Source: Pseudopithomyces maydicus (lineage: Eukaryota > Ascomycota > Dothideomycetes > Pleosporales > Didymosphaeriaceae). Taken from it: DNA of 64,000 bases. Below the pieces are notes generated by a model. It saw only the letters and a list, made by a program, of their open reading frames with translations, ran no database searches and was not told the origin of the DNA. The DNA lies in assembly GCA_026873275.1 (NCBI GenBank), contig JANTUC010000003.1, positions 2,294,001 to 2,358,000 on the forward strand, given 5' to 3'. Positions 10,968 through 21,254 of this stretch are shown here, in pieces (positions within the stretch are counted from its first letter, which is position 1; each line of letters starts with the position of its first letter). The translations under genes and the position numbers were made by a program.

Positions 10968-11583
10968 TCGTTCCAACAGGGTACCAGCCCAGCTCTACTT
11001 TGTTCGCGAAAGATGACTGACTTGAGTCATTTATTTTCGCCTAGTTCTGATCGTCACACTCTGCGAGCTGCATCAACATCAACAGCCACGTTGCGCATCA
11101 TACCCATAGAATTCATTTGATACCTTGCTGCTTCCTCGGTCCACTTGCTTTGCGAATTGTCTTCAGCTTCACTGCATGCCCGTTATCGATCAGCCCTGCG
11201 TCCCGAATTCCAGATACCCGTGGACCTTCCATATGCAAGGGGTCGGCGCTAGATTCATCTCCCGATGGCCATTGCCGCTAGCCTCGTACATGCTGTCGTA
11301 CCGCTAACCGTCCAACACTAGGGAAAAGTATACTTCCCTTCACTCAACCTTAGACTCACAGGCCACCAAAAGCTTACCCGGAGCGCTTACCAAGCCTCGA
11401 ACGCTGCCGTCCCGCGCACCGAAACGGATCTCCTCTACCCCAACCAGCCCCACATAACAGCGCCATGGGTCCCCAGATGTGGGCTAGCCCCAATGTCGTT
11501 TCCCAGTCAAAACGGCCGCGCCGCCACTGCGGATTCGCACCGCTGTTCGCCCTGGGCTCAAGTTTTGCGGACGCGGGCCTGCG
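10968..11583. other. Intergenic region upstream of the MFS pump
   Basis: No gene is supported. The last 150 bp before 11584 are GC-rich and presumably carry the promoter and leader of the transporter. Confidence 0.35.
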
Positions 11584-13401
11584 ATGCCGTCCCACGAGAA
11601 GCATGTCGAAGCCGTGGATGCGGAGGTGCCAGCCACCTCGACCACGATGAAAGAGACGGGTATTCTTCAAGCACAAGAGCCGCTTGACGCGCATGACCAG
11701 CAGGAGGAGGAGGAGGAGGAGCATGTGAAGCCGGGACTGCCGTTTTCCAAAGCGCGGGCAATCGCGCTCGTGATCACGGTCACTGCTGCGTCATTCATGA
11801 ACGTATGTGCGAAATGTTACGCAGTGTCGGGTGGATTGCTGATGGAGAAATATAGACGCTGGGAGTGCAGAGCTCGGTAATCATTCTCCCGACCATCGGC
11901 AAAGCGCTGGATATCCCGGATTCGCGACTGCAATGGATTGTTTCAGCATACAATCTCACCTTCAGTTGCTTTTTGGTACGTTTGCAATTGCTCACCATCA
12001 TGCGGCGGTGTGGCTGACCGAAGTATAGCTGCTCTGGGGTCGCCTCGCCGATGTGTATGGCAAGAAAATAATCTTCGTCTGTGGATCAATCTGGGTGACG
12101 ATTACCTCGGTCCTCGTTCCTGTCATTCCCAATGAAATCGGCTTCGATGTTTTCCGCGGGCTGCAGGGTCTCGGTGCTGCTGCCATGGTGCCCACGGCCA
12201 TTGGTATCCTAGGAACTACCTTTCCACCTGGCAAAGCAAAGAACTACGCCTTCTCCTGTTACGGAGGCGGTGCACCGCTCGGTGGTGTCTTCGGGAACAT
12301 TTTTGGTGGTGTGCTAGGCCAGTATCTCGAGTGGAAGTGGGTATTCTGGATCTTCGGTATTCTCACTGCCATTGTCACCGTCGCTGCCATCTATGTGATT
12401 CCTCCGCCACCCGTCAAGCGGGAACCGAAGCTTGCCAAAGAAGTAGACTGGATCGGAGGGACTATTGTTACCATAGGCCTCATCATATTGCTGTTCGCAC
12501 TATCTGAGGGCAATGTTGTAGGATGGAGTACACCATGGGTAGGCACCCTCATCGCCGTGTCGATCCTGTTGCTCGCTTCCTTTGGCTTTTGGCAGCACTA
12601 CCTCGAGACAAAGACGGACCGTCGACCTTTAATGAAGATCAGCATCTTCAAGAATGTTCGCTTTACCGCCGCGAATGTTATCATGCTGCTCTTCTTTACC
12701 TCTTTCAACAATTTTTTGATCTATGCGACGTACTGGTTCCAGGACTACCAGGGACTATCTATCATTCAGACAACACTTCGCTTCATTCCCACGGGCGTGG
12801 TTGGCGGTACGTACTTTGCATCGCACCAATATCTAGCGATATTGGACATGAAGGGCCAAGCTGACAGCACGTAGTCCTAGTCGCAATCGTAACATCACAG
12901 CTGCTCTCCCGCGTCCGAGGCGACTTCCTCCTTGCTTTCGGTACTACCTCCGTGGCACTCGCATCTCTTTTCTTCGCTCTGCCTATCCCGACTAACACCA
13001 CCTACTGGGCCTATGGTTTCCCAGGCATGGTCCTTGCTGTCTTCGGCGCGGACACCCTATTTCCGACACTGACGCTTTTCGTCGCACAGTCCTTGCCCTC
13101 CTCCGACCAAGCACTCGGCGGCGCCCTCATCAACATGGTAGGCCAGTTTGGGCGTGCACTTGGTCTTGCGATTGCGACGGCGGTTCAGACGGCGGTCATG
13201 GCGAGAGAGAAAGGCGTTGGGATAGATGAGCTAGGGGATATGAAGATCGGGAAGTGGGATGATGCGTTGAAGGTAGGGATTAGGACGACGGCTTGGTTCA
13301 ATTTTGCCATGGGGTTGTGTGCATTGGCGGTTGTGGCCGTATTTTTCAGAGGCGCAGGGAAAGTCGGGGGAAACAATGATAGGGTACGGGAGTGTGAATA
13401 G
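11584..13401 (+). CDS. MFS multidrug/efflux transporter, DHA2 (14-helix) type
   Basis: Four exons (11584-11802, 11856-11975, 12029-12806, 12875-13401) joined by GT-AG introns of 53, 53 and 68 bp give 547 residues. After a charged N-terminal tail with a run of six glutamates come hydrophobic helices. Typical motifs are LQWIVSAYNLTF (motif D1 of DHA2 pumps), LLWGRLADVYGKK (motif A) and FRGLQGLGAAAMVPTAIG (motif B/C region). The later helices include GGALINMVGQFGRALGLAI. DHA2 pumps export toxins or drugs by proton antiport at the plasma membrane. Its position next to a Zn2Cys6 regulator and an SDR suggests a small detoxification or metabolite-export locus, but no biosynthetic core gene is seen. 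Confidence 0.87.
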
Positions 13402-14198
13402 ATGAGCGGAAGATAAAGACGGGATGGATATATGCCGTTAGATGATCGAAATGATACCCAAATATAACCAAGCCCAGCGCGCAACCATCAAGAAATTGTT
13501 TCATTGGTTACCAGTTGCCAGATATCATGGCTAGGGGCTGACTGTGGAGTACGATCCGTCAAGGCCGATCATAACGATTCTAGAACGGCCATAGACCGGT
13601 TGAAAATATACCAAGCGGTTGAGCAGACTATATATTTAATTAGTAGCGGTGTTAATTTGAAGGTAGTTGACGAATCTTTATGCATGACGCGAGGCCATGC
13701 TGACGAGGGAGACTGATAGTATGTAGTTGCGCAACCGTCAATTGGATGACTTTCAGAATGCCGGTTCGGGGGAAGTTCTAACCAACTTTAGTGACCTCAG
13801 TCCAATAGTCATTCCGGCTTCCGCCAAAATGTTTCCATTGATTAGATCATTGTAGATGATTTACAAATTTAGGATATATTTGACCTAATAACCGGGATAA
13901 TGATCCGCAGTACTGTAGGTGGTGATCTGCGGCCGGTTACAGTGCGAAACCCCAGCTATATGTTTACCGGCAGGGCTTCATATAACTTGAATCTAACATG
14001 CACACCAATGTGAGATGTCCAAGCTCGGCAAGAAGTGTCTGCGGAAAAATTATCGAAATCTACCCCGCATTATTCTCTAGGTGATTTCTGTAGTGGACTT
14101 GGATGTTGGCAGTGGTTTCTAGACCCAAATAGAAAAGACGGCTTATCGCAACCGTGATGTTCCATAATTGAACGACCATAGATACGATTACGGACACC
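13402..14198. other. AT-richer intergenic region
   Basis: About 800 bp with noticeably more A/T than the flanking genes, especially 13600-14100. No open frame with recognisable structure is seen, and no repeat was found by eye. Confidence 0.35.
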
Positions 14199-14671
14199 AT
14201 GCGTTCATCCTTGCTGTCTTCCCTCGCCATCATCTGCAGTGTATCGACACTTGCAGCCTCCGTCCCACTCGCCTCCAAACACAATATATACCTCGCAACC
14301 TGCACCCCCGCCGGTCGTGTCTCCTCATCATCTGCGACGAACCAGATCCATTCACTGCCGCAGCATACTACGCCAACGGTGCTTCCGCCTCAACTAAACC
14401 TACTGAACTCGCCACTATCGCAGACCCAGCCTCGCCATGGGAAGGTGCGTCGCGCAAGGGTAGTCTTCGCAACGAGGCGGTGACCTCGACAATCAACGCT
14501 GGCGCAAAGGCACTAGCGAAGGGAGAACTTGCAGGGGAGGCTAAGATAGGAACTGAAGAGTTTGTTTGCTTCCGGGATGGACAGAGTACATTTACAACAA
14601 CGGGAGGGGATGGCTTTGATCGGCGGACGGTGACCTGCGTTGCTGATTACTGGTGTGCTTCTACGAGTTAG
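14199..14671 (+). CDS. Secreted cysteine-containing unknown protein, interrupted by a one-base frameshift
   Basis: The start encodes a good signal peptide (MRSSLLSSLAIICSVSTLA), followed by a mature part reading LASKHNIYLATC. After a run of five C at 14305-14309 the sensible frame changes. The second frame continues CDEPDPFTAAAYYANGAS, ASPWEGASRKG, KALAKGEL and EEFVCFRDG, and ends VTCVADYWCASTS with a stop at 14671. One additional base in the C run would join the two without an intron. The separating stretch is too short for a spliceosomal intron. I have a general impression of similar small secreted proteins in dothideomycetes but no named family. It is either a recent pseudogene or a base-calling error (see findings). 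Confidence 0.6.
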
Positions 14672-15324
14672 TTGGCACATATCGTTGTATGCGATATTTC
14701 CAAACGCCGATTATCTTGGGATTGAGCGGGAATATAGTAATATCGCTGGTTTCCAGGAGAGTGAACAACAGTGTCTGCTAGGTAGACAGAATGGGGATAG
14801 TTTGCATATATTTTGTACACTGAGACTCTAAGTTAGGAGCAATATCTTTTGCTTACTATTCGTTTCTAGCGTGCCTTTTTATGGATCGCGAATTTAATTC
14901 GGGTTGGCCCCAGTAACCATTGATGCTCTACACTTTTATTACCCCTACGGAACAGAGAATTCATTCAACGGACCGATACGTGTCTGAGACGCTCAGATTC
15001 CCCCATCAAACCCGAAAAACATTGGCGACAAATATGGAGAGGGAGTGTGTGGGCGTTCAATCGTACGAGAAGCCTGCGAACAGTAGCTAGCGTGCCTTCC
15101 TGGTTAGTCGTAAAGGCCTTTACTAGGCTCAATTTGGATTCACAGCCTCGCGCTTTTCCTTGCAAAAGAGACACTGCCACCCTTGAGCAAGGACGCGCAG
15201 GAAAGCATATAAACCTAGTCATTCATCATACACCGCTAAAATAACCACAAAAGAAATCAAAATCTTTCCTACCATCACGTTTGGGCCTTCTCTCTCTCAT
15301 AAATCTTTCATCTCATACTTTACC
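14672..15324. other. Intergenic region
   Basis: No gene is supported. A TATA-like catataaa near 15207 and a C/T-rich tract directly before 15325 look like the promoter and leader of the next gene. Confidence 0.35.
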
Positions 15325-15846
15325 ATGGCAGCATCACATCAAGGAATCGACATCCAAGACATCATAAACACTTGGTTCGCTGGAAGCGGCGCGGATCGTC
15401 GATACGAGATGGTCTTACGAGGTGCACGAGTCCACCCTCCCTGGGAAGGCTGGCTCCAGTGCGAGCTCGCCGGTACCATTATTGAAGAATATGGGAACAC
15501 CCTCTCCGTCGATCGAGACGACTTTGTATACGATGGTGGCAACGAAGCTTCGTATATCGAGGTGATGAACGGCGCATCCAGAACCATCATCGAGTTGAAG
15601 TGTGAGCGCGGTAATACGCCTGCCACTTCAGTTGTGGAAGGAGTTATCGAAAACCGGCAAAGGCTCAAGCAAGGACTGTATGCTCGTTACAGGCCTGCAA
15701 AATGCCTCTCGGTTGGGTTTGCGGTTAGTGAGGAAGCGATTCAAGCAATTCAGAATCATGAGTTGTATGCGAAGGGGGAGCTAAAAGGATTTTTCTGTCC
15801 GAATAATAAGGTGTTTATCGCATTTTTGGAGTGCATGGCTGAATGA
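15325..15846 (+). CDS. Unknown protein with a possible PD-(D/E)xK-like core
   Basis: A single-exon 173-residue protein with a good start context (accATGg) and no signal peptide. The frame is clearly protein-like, including VLRGARVHPPWEGWLQCEL, DFVYDGGNEASYIEV and RTIIELKCERGN. The IIELKCE segment preceded by strands and an Asp about 25 residues earlier resembles the hydrophobic-ExK half of PD-(D/E)xK nuclease-fold proteins. It is followed by a helix with Gln/Arg (VIENRQRLKQGL), as is often seen there. That is a weak structural guess; no family is recognised. It has no obvious functional neighbours. Confidence 0.6.
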   Translation: MAASHQGIDIQDIINTWFAGSGADRRYEMVLRGARVHPPWEGWLQCELAGTIIEEYGNTLSVDRDDFVYDGGNEASYIEVMNGASRTIIELKCERGNTPATSVVEGVIENRQRLKQGLYARYRPAKCLSVGFAVSEEAIQAIQNHELYAKGELKGFFCPNNKVFIAFLECMAE

Positions 15847-16323
15847 CCGCAGCGTCACTCTTTTGGGGAGTTGAAAGGAGCACAGATGGGGTTAGGACAG
15901 TTGCATCTTATAGAAGTCATACGTTAAGTAACTAGGTATCGCTAAATCATCCTAGAAGCTATATCGAATCTAAGTATTGATATGCGACTGTATATCATCC
16001 TCGGATAGTTGCACAACGAGCATGTGCTATGCTACACATAGTTAGAATCATCATTTGCATGCCTTGTTGTGTGTATCTTGCAATGCCGATAGCTACAGCT
16101 TCTCATTTTCATTCGAAAGGATCGAACTAGAAGGGCGACTGTAACATTGATTCAGCAGTTCCTGAAGCCCTGGAATGCGATACGACAGGTGACGATATCG
16201 GCGATCCATCTTGCGTGACTTCCTAGACTGACGCGGGGCAATTCCGACCATCGATCGACTTCGGGACAAAACACCTCACGTGTAACCCAATGTCGAAATG
16301 TACTAATCGCCCAAGCCATCAGT
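15847..16323. other. Intergenic region
   Basis: Nothing beyond presumed 3' and promoter sequences is seen. Confidence 0.35.
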
Positions 16324-17698
16324 ATGAGCTATCTCCATATTCACATGCCGGAGTCATCCAGATTGCGAATCGCCATTGCTGGTGCAGGTATTGCAGGCCT
16401 GGCAGCAGCCATCGCACTGCAGAAGCACCCAGGCATCGAAGTACAGATCTATGAACGAGCGTCAGAGCTACAAGAAATCGGCGCCTCGATAGCGTTAGGA
16501 CCGAATGGAATGAAGACACTTGATCGCCTCGGAATCGAAAACGCATTGTCGGACGAGATAGCTTTTAAGAATTTGCGTACTAGACAGCCGCACATATACC
16601 GGTTAGTACATAATAGTCTGTCAAGGGTTGCTTTAGTTGTTAACGAAGCCCAGCCATTGGAGAACGAACGAGGTCGTCTCAGCAGACAAGCCGCAAACAC
16701 ACCTTATAGCCAGGCACCTTACCGCACGATTCTACCGGGTTCATTTGCACCAAGCGCTTCAAGCTCATATTCCCTCAAATAGCCTCCACCTTTCGAAAGC
16801 TTTTAGCTCTGTTGATGTTGAACAGAGCACCGGTAAGCTTACGATCAGATTTGTCGACGGGACCGCAACTACTGCAGACATCCTTCTGGGAGCAGATGGA
16901 ATCCATTCCCCAGTCCGTCGCCACTTTTCCCCCTCAACAGCCACAAAATGGACGGGATGGGTGACATTTCGGTCTGTTTTCCCAATATCGCATGTTTCAC
17001 ACATACCCGACCTTCCCGAGGAAGCAGCCCATTTCTGGGGCCCAGATAGAACACTCTTCCTCTCAAGGCTCGGTAAAGGCCTCTACACAGTTGTCGGCAG
17101 TTACCAAGCGGACCCCGATGCGCCAGATGCTCAGTACAAAGACGCTGTATGGAACCAAGAGGGAGATGTGAATGTGCTGAGAGAGTACTACAAAGACTGG
17201 AGTCCGATGGTGCGCGCCGTCATCGATGCCGTGCCGTACACACGCATCTATCCAAATGTCGCAGCCCACGGGTTGGATTCATGGGTGCTCGGTGGTGGGA
17301 GAGTAACACTGGTGGGCGATGCAGCGCATGCACATGGCGGTGCATTTGCGGCAGGAGGAAGTCTGGCGATAGACGATGCGTGGGCATTTGCGACTTCGCT
17401 TTTCCATGTGTTTCCGGTGGATGCGGAGAGGGTACCTGTAGCGGGCGAGCTCTCGAGAGCTCTTCACATATATGATCAGACGAGAAGGCCGCATACGGAT
17501 CGAGTTCTGCACACGGTGCATTCGGGTAACAAAGCGAAGGTTAGGAGGGCTGGAAAGCTAGAGAGCGACAGGGAGTTACGGGCAAGAATGGAGAAGCGCG
17601 AAGACGTTACGTGGTTGCATGAGCATGACGTTGTTGCGGCTTTTAAAGCTGCGGTGGAGAACGTGTCCGGTGTTTCGCAGATGGAGGCGAAATTGTGA
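16324..17698 (+). CDS. FAD-dependent aromatic monooxygenase (salicylate-hydroxylase-like)
   Basis: Two exons (16324-16601, 16654-17698) join in phase 2 over a 52-bp GT-AG intron, giving 440 residues. The FAD-binding Rossmann motif is IAGAGIAGLAAA near residue 20, followed by the acidic end of strand 2 (IYERA). The joined exons read PHIYRHWRTNEVV, as in other members. The DG motif is LGADGIHSPVRRHF, and the GD motif VTLVGDAAHAH closes the flavin site. Class A flavoprotein hydroxylases of this type hydroxylate phenolic or related substrates with NAD(P)H and oxygen in the cytosol. The substrate is unknown. No partner genes lie nearby, so it may act in aromatic catabolism or in metabolite tailoring elsewhere. 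Confidence 0.88.
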
Positions 17699-18705
17699 AT
17701 AGAGGAGGGGCTTTTTGTACATGTCACCAGGAGTGGGTCTGGTATCGTGCTGTATCAGAGTCAGTTGTTCTTTTTTCCAAGGTTCTTCGCCTCTATCGTG
17801 ACTCACGCAACTCTGGAAGCTCAGAGTAATGGCATACTTGGAAATAGTAAAACACAAGAGTAGAATAAGAAGTGATAACATCCATCCATTTTGTTGTTTA
17901 GATTCAAGTTTTGTATAGGATATACAAAGAGGGTCCAGCCTCATCCAGATCCCTGCGGCTAGCCACTAGTGCCCTCTGCAACTCACCACAACTGCAAGTC
18001 TGGCTTTCGGTACAGACTCAGACTGAGACTTTCTCACCCTGTTGCACGAGCAACGACGTGCTTTGAGCCCATAATTCCCACCACGCCACCATCCCACCCA
18101 GTTATGACGAGCATACGTCCAGGGTCTCAAACAGGCGCCCCATCCTACCAGCGGGGTGCCAAGGTCCCCACCCCACACTGCCGCTCTTCAGTTGAGCCAC
18201 GTATTCAACACCAGCGCCACTATAAGCGGCTGTGCATGCGCGAGTGGGTCTTGAGGCCCCTTGCTCGAAAACCCTCCAAATAACATGGTCTCGTGCGACT
18301 GCAATTGAATCCTCAAGAGCTGAAAACAGGTGACCAAGACGGCATTTCGGCACCTGGGGTAACAGGGGACGTTTGCCCAACGGTTGTGGGAGGCTCGGCA
18401 GTAGCACAATGACCATGATCCAAGCCAAGTGATGTTCAGGGTGCGTGCTCGATCGTCCTGTGGAGCATAGTGAGAGCGTAGTGTAAACGAAGAACGATGG
18501 TACCATCTGTGGTGGGAATGAGGTCCACTTAACCGTCCTCAAACGGGTATTCCCGCGGACCCTTATTACGCCGGTGCGGTCGTGAACACTTCATCGGAGA
18601 GTATATAAAGAGCTGCGATTCGGCCACAATTCAGACTGATCTTCTCTTCCATTCCCATACTCCAGACCATTTGAACTTGTTCCATTCCACTACCCAATAA
18701 TCGAC
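17699..18705. other. Intergenic region with TATA box before the CVNH gene
   Basis: One kilobase without a supported gene. A TATA box (tatataaag, 18602-18610) lies about 100 bp upstream of the ATG at 18706. A C/T-rich leader lies between them. Together these suggest a strongly transcribed small gene. Confidence 0.45.
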
Positions 18706-19121
18706 ATGTCTTTCCACTACACCGCCGAGGAGGGCTCCATCCACGTCGCGGACAACCACATCCTCAGGGCCCGTCTCCAGCGTGCCGACGGCGAGTGGCA
18801 GGACTCTGAGATTGACCTGAACAACTACATTGGCAACGACAGCGGTACGTGTCTAGTTCTCATCACCGCCTTGCCATCTTTCCCCCTTTCTACATAGCTG
18901 CTGGACCATCACTGACGCTATGGACCATAGGTTCCTTCCAGTGGGACGGTGTGAACTTTTCCGACTCTGCCGAGAACGTCCACTTCGCCATTGAGGGCGG
19001 TGGCGAGGTCCCTGTGCTCCGTGCCACCCTGATGAACGAGGATGGCGAGGGCTTCGAGCGTGATCTCAACCTTTCCGAGCGTATCTCCAACAACGACGGA
19101 AACTTCGAGTTCAGTAAGTAA
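18706..19121 (+). CDS. Cyanovirin-N homology (CVNH) domain lectin-like protein
   Basis: Two exons (18706-18844, 18931-19121) join in phase 1 over an 86-bp GT-AG intron. The 109-residue product is a single CVNH domain. It opens FHYTAEEGSIHV and shows the two internal sequence repeats expected of the fold: LRARLQRADGEWQDSEIDLNNYIGN and later LRATLMNEDGEGFERDLNLSERI. No signal peptide is present, as is usual for fungal CVNH proteins, which bind oligosaccharides. A perfect gtaagt at 19114 and an acceptor at 19172 would allow an extra intron. That would change only the last two residues (stop at 19175-19177), so the 3' end is uncertain. Codon use is strongly C/G-ending, suggesting high expression. 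Confidence 0.88.
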
Positions 19122-19470
19122 CTACCTACTCCTGTATTTGAGGGACGGATTTTAATTGCTGTATGCGTATAGACTAGATCATGAGAGGGAATTGATGAGT
19201 GAGACCGCATGCCATGCAAACTAGCGTTGGGAGCTTGACCAGGCCGAAAGGTCTGACTTGGTTGTCTTATGCTATGGAATGAGTGGATCGGATTGCTTAG
19301 TAATGGGTAACATGAACGGCTGAATGAATGGATGAATAAATGAACATATCAAGCAAGCTCGATTGCCGTCTGTCCTTGTGGCTTTATGGTGTTTTTTATG
19401 ATGTCTTCCAAATGTGTATGCAGATGTATATGGTATGCATGCTGCGCGCGGTTGGCGGATTGCAGCCAAT

Positions 19471-20764
19471 CTACTTTTTCGATGCGCCCTCTTCGGCAAT
19501 CATGGCTTCCACATCCCTCTCCATCAACCAGCTCCTAACACTATCCATGACATGTTCGAGGGTTTGTCCACCTTGCATGACATCATCCAGATTCATGACG
19601 GTTGTTCCGCTTCTGTGGTCCGTGACACGCTGCTGGCCGTAATTGTACGTGCGAATCTTGTCTCCACGGCCCATCTTGGCCACGCCAACAACGCTACGTC
19701 GCATAGCTACCATCTCCTCTTCACGCTTCTCACGGCGCAACTGGGCAATGCGCGAGCGGAGCAGAGTCCATGCCTTTTCTTTGTTCTTGATCTGTGACCG
19801 AGAATCTTGCATGGACACGACCGTGTTGGTGGGTATGTGGGTGAGGCGTACGGCAGACTCGGTCTTGTTGACGTGCTGGCCTCCAGCTCCACTGGCTCTC
19901 ATAACCTCGAGCTTGACTTCTTTGACATCGATATAGTAGTCGCTTTCGGGATCCTCGAAGTCTTCGGCAAGAGCACTGTTGTCTTGCAAGCTAGGTAGGA
20001 CGTGGACAGATGCGGCACTGGTATGGGTGCGACCGCTCTTCTCAGTGGCAGGGACACGCTGGACACGGTGGACGCCGGCTTCGCATCGAAAGGTACCGTA
20101 CGCGTTTTCTTGGTCGATCTCGAGAATCGCTTCGGCAAGCGGAACACCAGGTTCTTGGGTACCGTTGGTGTTCTCGTACTTGAGCAAGGTGGTGCGGAAG
20201 CCGTTGCGGTTGCAGAAACCCTGGTACATGCGTAGCAGGTCACCCGCGAAGATGGCGGCCTCGGAGCCGCCTGCCCCAGGTCTGATTTCCATAAGACATG
20301 GCAGATTGGCAAAAGGGTGTACGGGCACGAGCGATGTGATGAGGCTTTGCGATGCCGTCTGCAGCTGCTCGCGGGTGGCCCCCAGATCGTCGGCGGCCAG
20401 CTCGCGCAGTTCAGCGTCGCTGTCCGGGTCGTGTATCAGCGAGGTGAGTTCTGCCACAGACTTAGCATGATCAGCATGAGTGAGCGAACAACAGGCTGGA
20501 CTGGCGACGCACCTCGGTTGCCTTATCCCAATCGCCCAGGGCGGTCACGATGGGACTGCATTCGCCGATTCTCTTCGCGGCACGCGTATCGAAGCCATTG
20601 GCAAGCTTGTCCGTCAGCTGCTGGTGCTCGAGAGCAATGTTACGGGCGCGCGTGAGGAGCGCTGGGGGGATCGTCTCTGTAGACTGAAGTCGAGCCTGCC
20701 GTCTGAATGCCGGCCGGGCGAGGCGATCGAGACAGCTGCGGCAGATCCACCGTGTCCTGAGCAT
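19471..20764 (-). CDS. MRF1: Mitochondrial peptide chain release factor 1
   Basis: Two exons (20513-20764, 19471-20460) join in phase 0 over a 52-bp GT-AG intron, giving 413 residues. The Arg-rich N terminus (MLRTRWICRSCLDRLARPAFRRQARLQ) looks like a mitochondrial targeting peptide. The RF-1 landmarks are all present: MEIRPGAGGSEAAIF, the peptidyl-hydrolase loop GAGGQHVNKTESAVR with GGQ, and IKTYNY-like KIRTYNYGQQRVTDHR. A peptide-anticodon-type region lies in the GVHRVQRVPATEKSGR vicinity. The protein terminates mitochondrial translation at UAA/UAG. It is transcribed divergently from the GGT-like gene. Family assignment is very secure. Confidence 0.95.
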
Positions 20765-21254
20765 CCCCGAACAATTGTTGATGTAGCCTTCGATGCTGCT
20801 GCAGCGACTAGCCGTTCGCCCAAGGCGCGTTCCGAAAAATCACCCTTGGCGCCCGCGCGGAACACCAGGCGGGCGGAACGCGCTGCACGTGACCTACGTG
20901 TGGCCCCGGGGGCGCCCGCCCGCCTGCCCGATCTCGGCGTCTGATCTGGCTCCGCCTCGAGCATCCCTCCCTCCTCTCCGCGCCTCGGTCGCATCCCAAA
21001 GCTCCACGTCATGATACCCCTCCACCCCTCCGTTGGCCTCGCGGGGAACTTCCCTCCTGGGCACTTTTCCATCGGCAACACCAGCGGCATCGCCTATCTC
21101 CGGGAATAGCCGTGGGAGATAGCAAACCCATACGAGCTACAAATGCCATGCGTCCTCATACCCAACCCCAAGGGTTTACATGTTCCACCAAGTGTCTTGC
21201 ATTGTTGATTACTACCGCTAGACGCCTCGCCGTCAGTACACAGCAAAGCTTACC
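20765..21254. promoter_or_regulatory. Divergent, GC-rich intergenic region
   Basis: A 490-bp gap between outward-facing MRF1 and GGT-like genes, so it should hold both promoters. It is GC-rich at 20810-20940. No coding sequence is supported on either strand. Confidence 0.4.

Noticed and set aside
18102..18542. Minus-strand 146-residue frame upstream of the CVNH gene
   Set aside because: Arg/Ser/Pro-rich shadow-like composition in a promoter region; overlapping frames on both strands are equally open.
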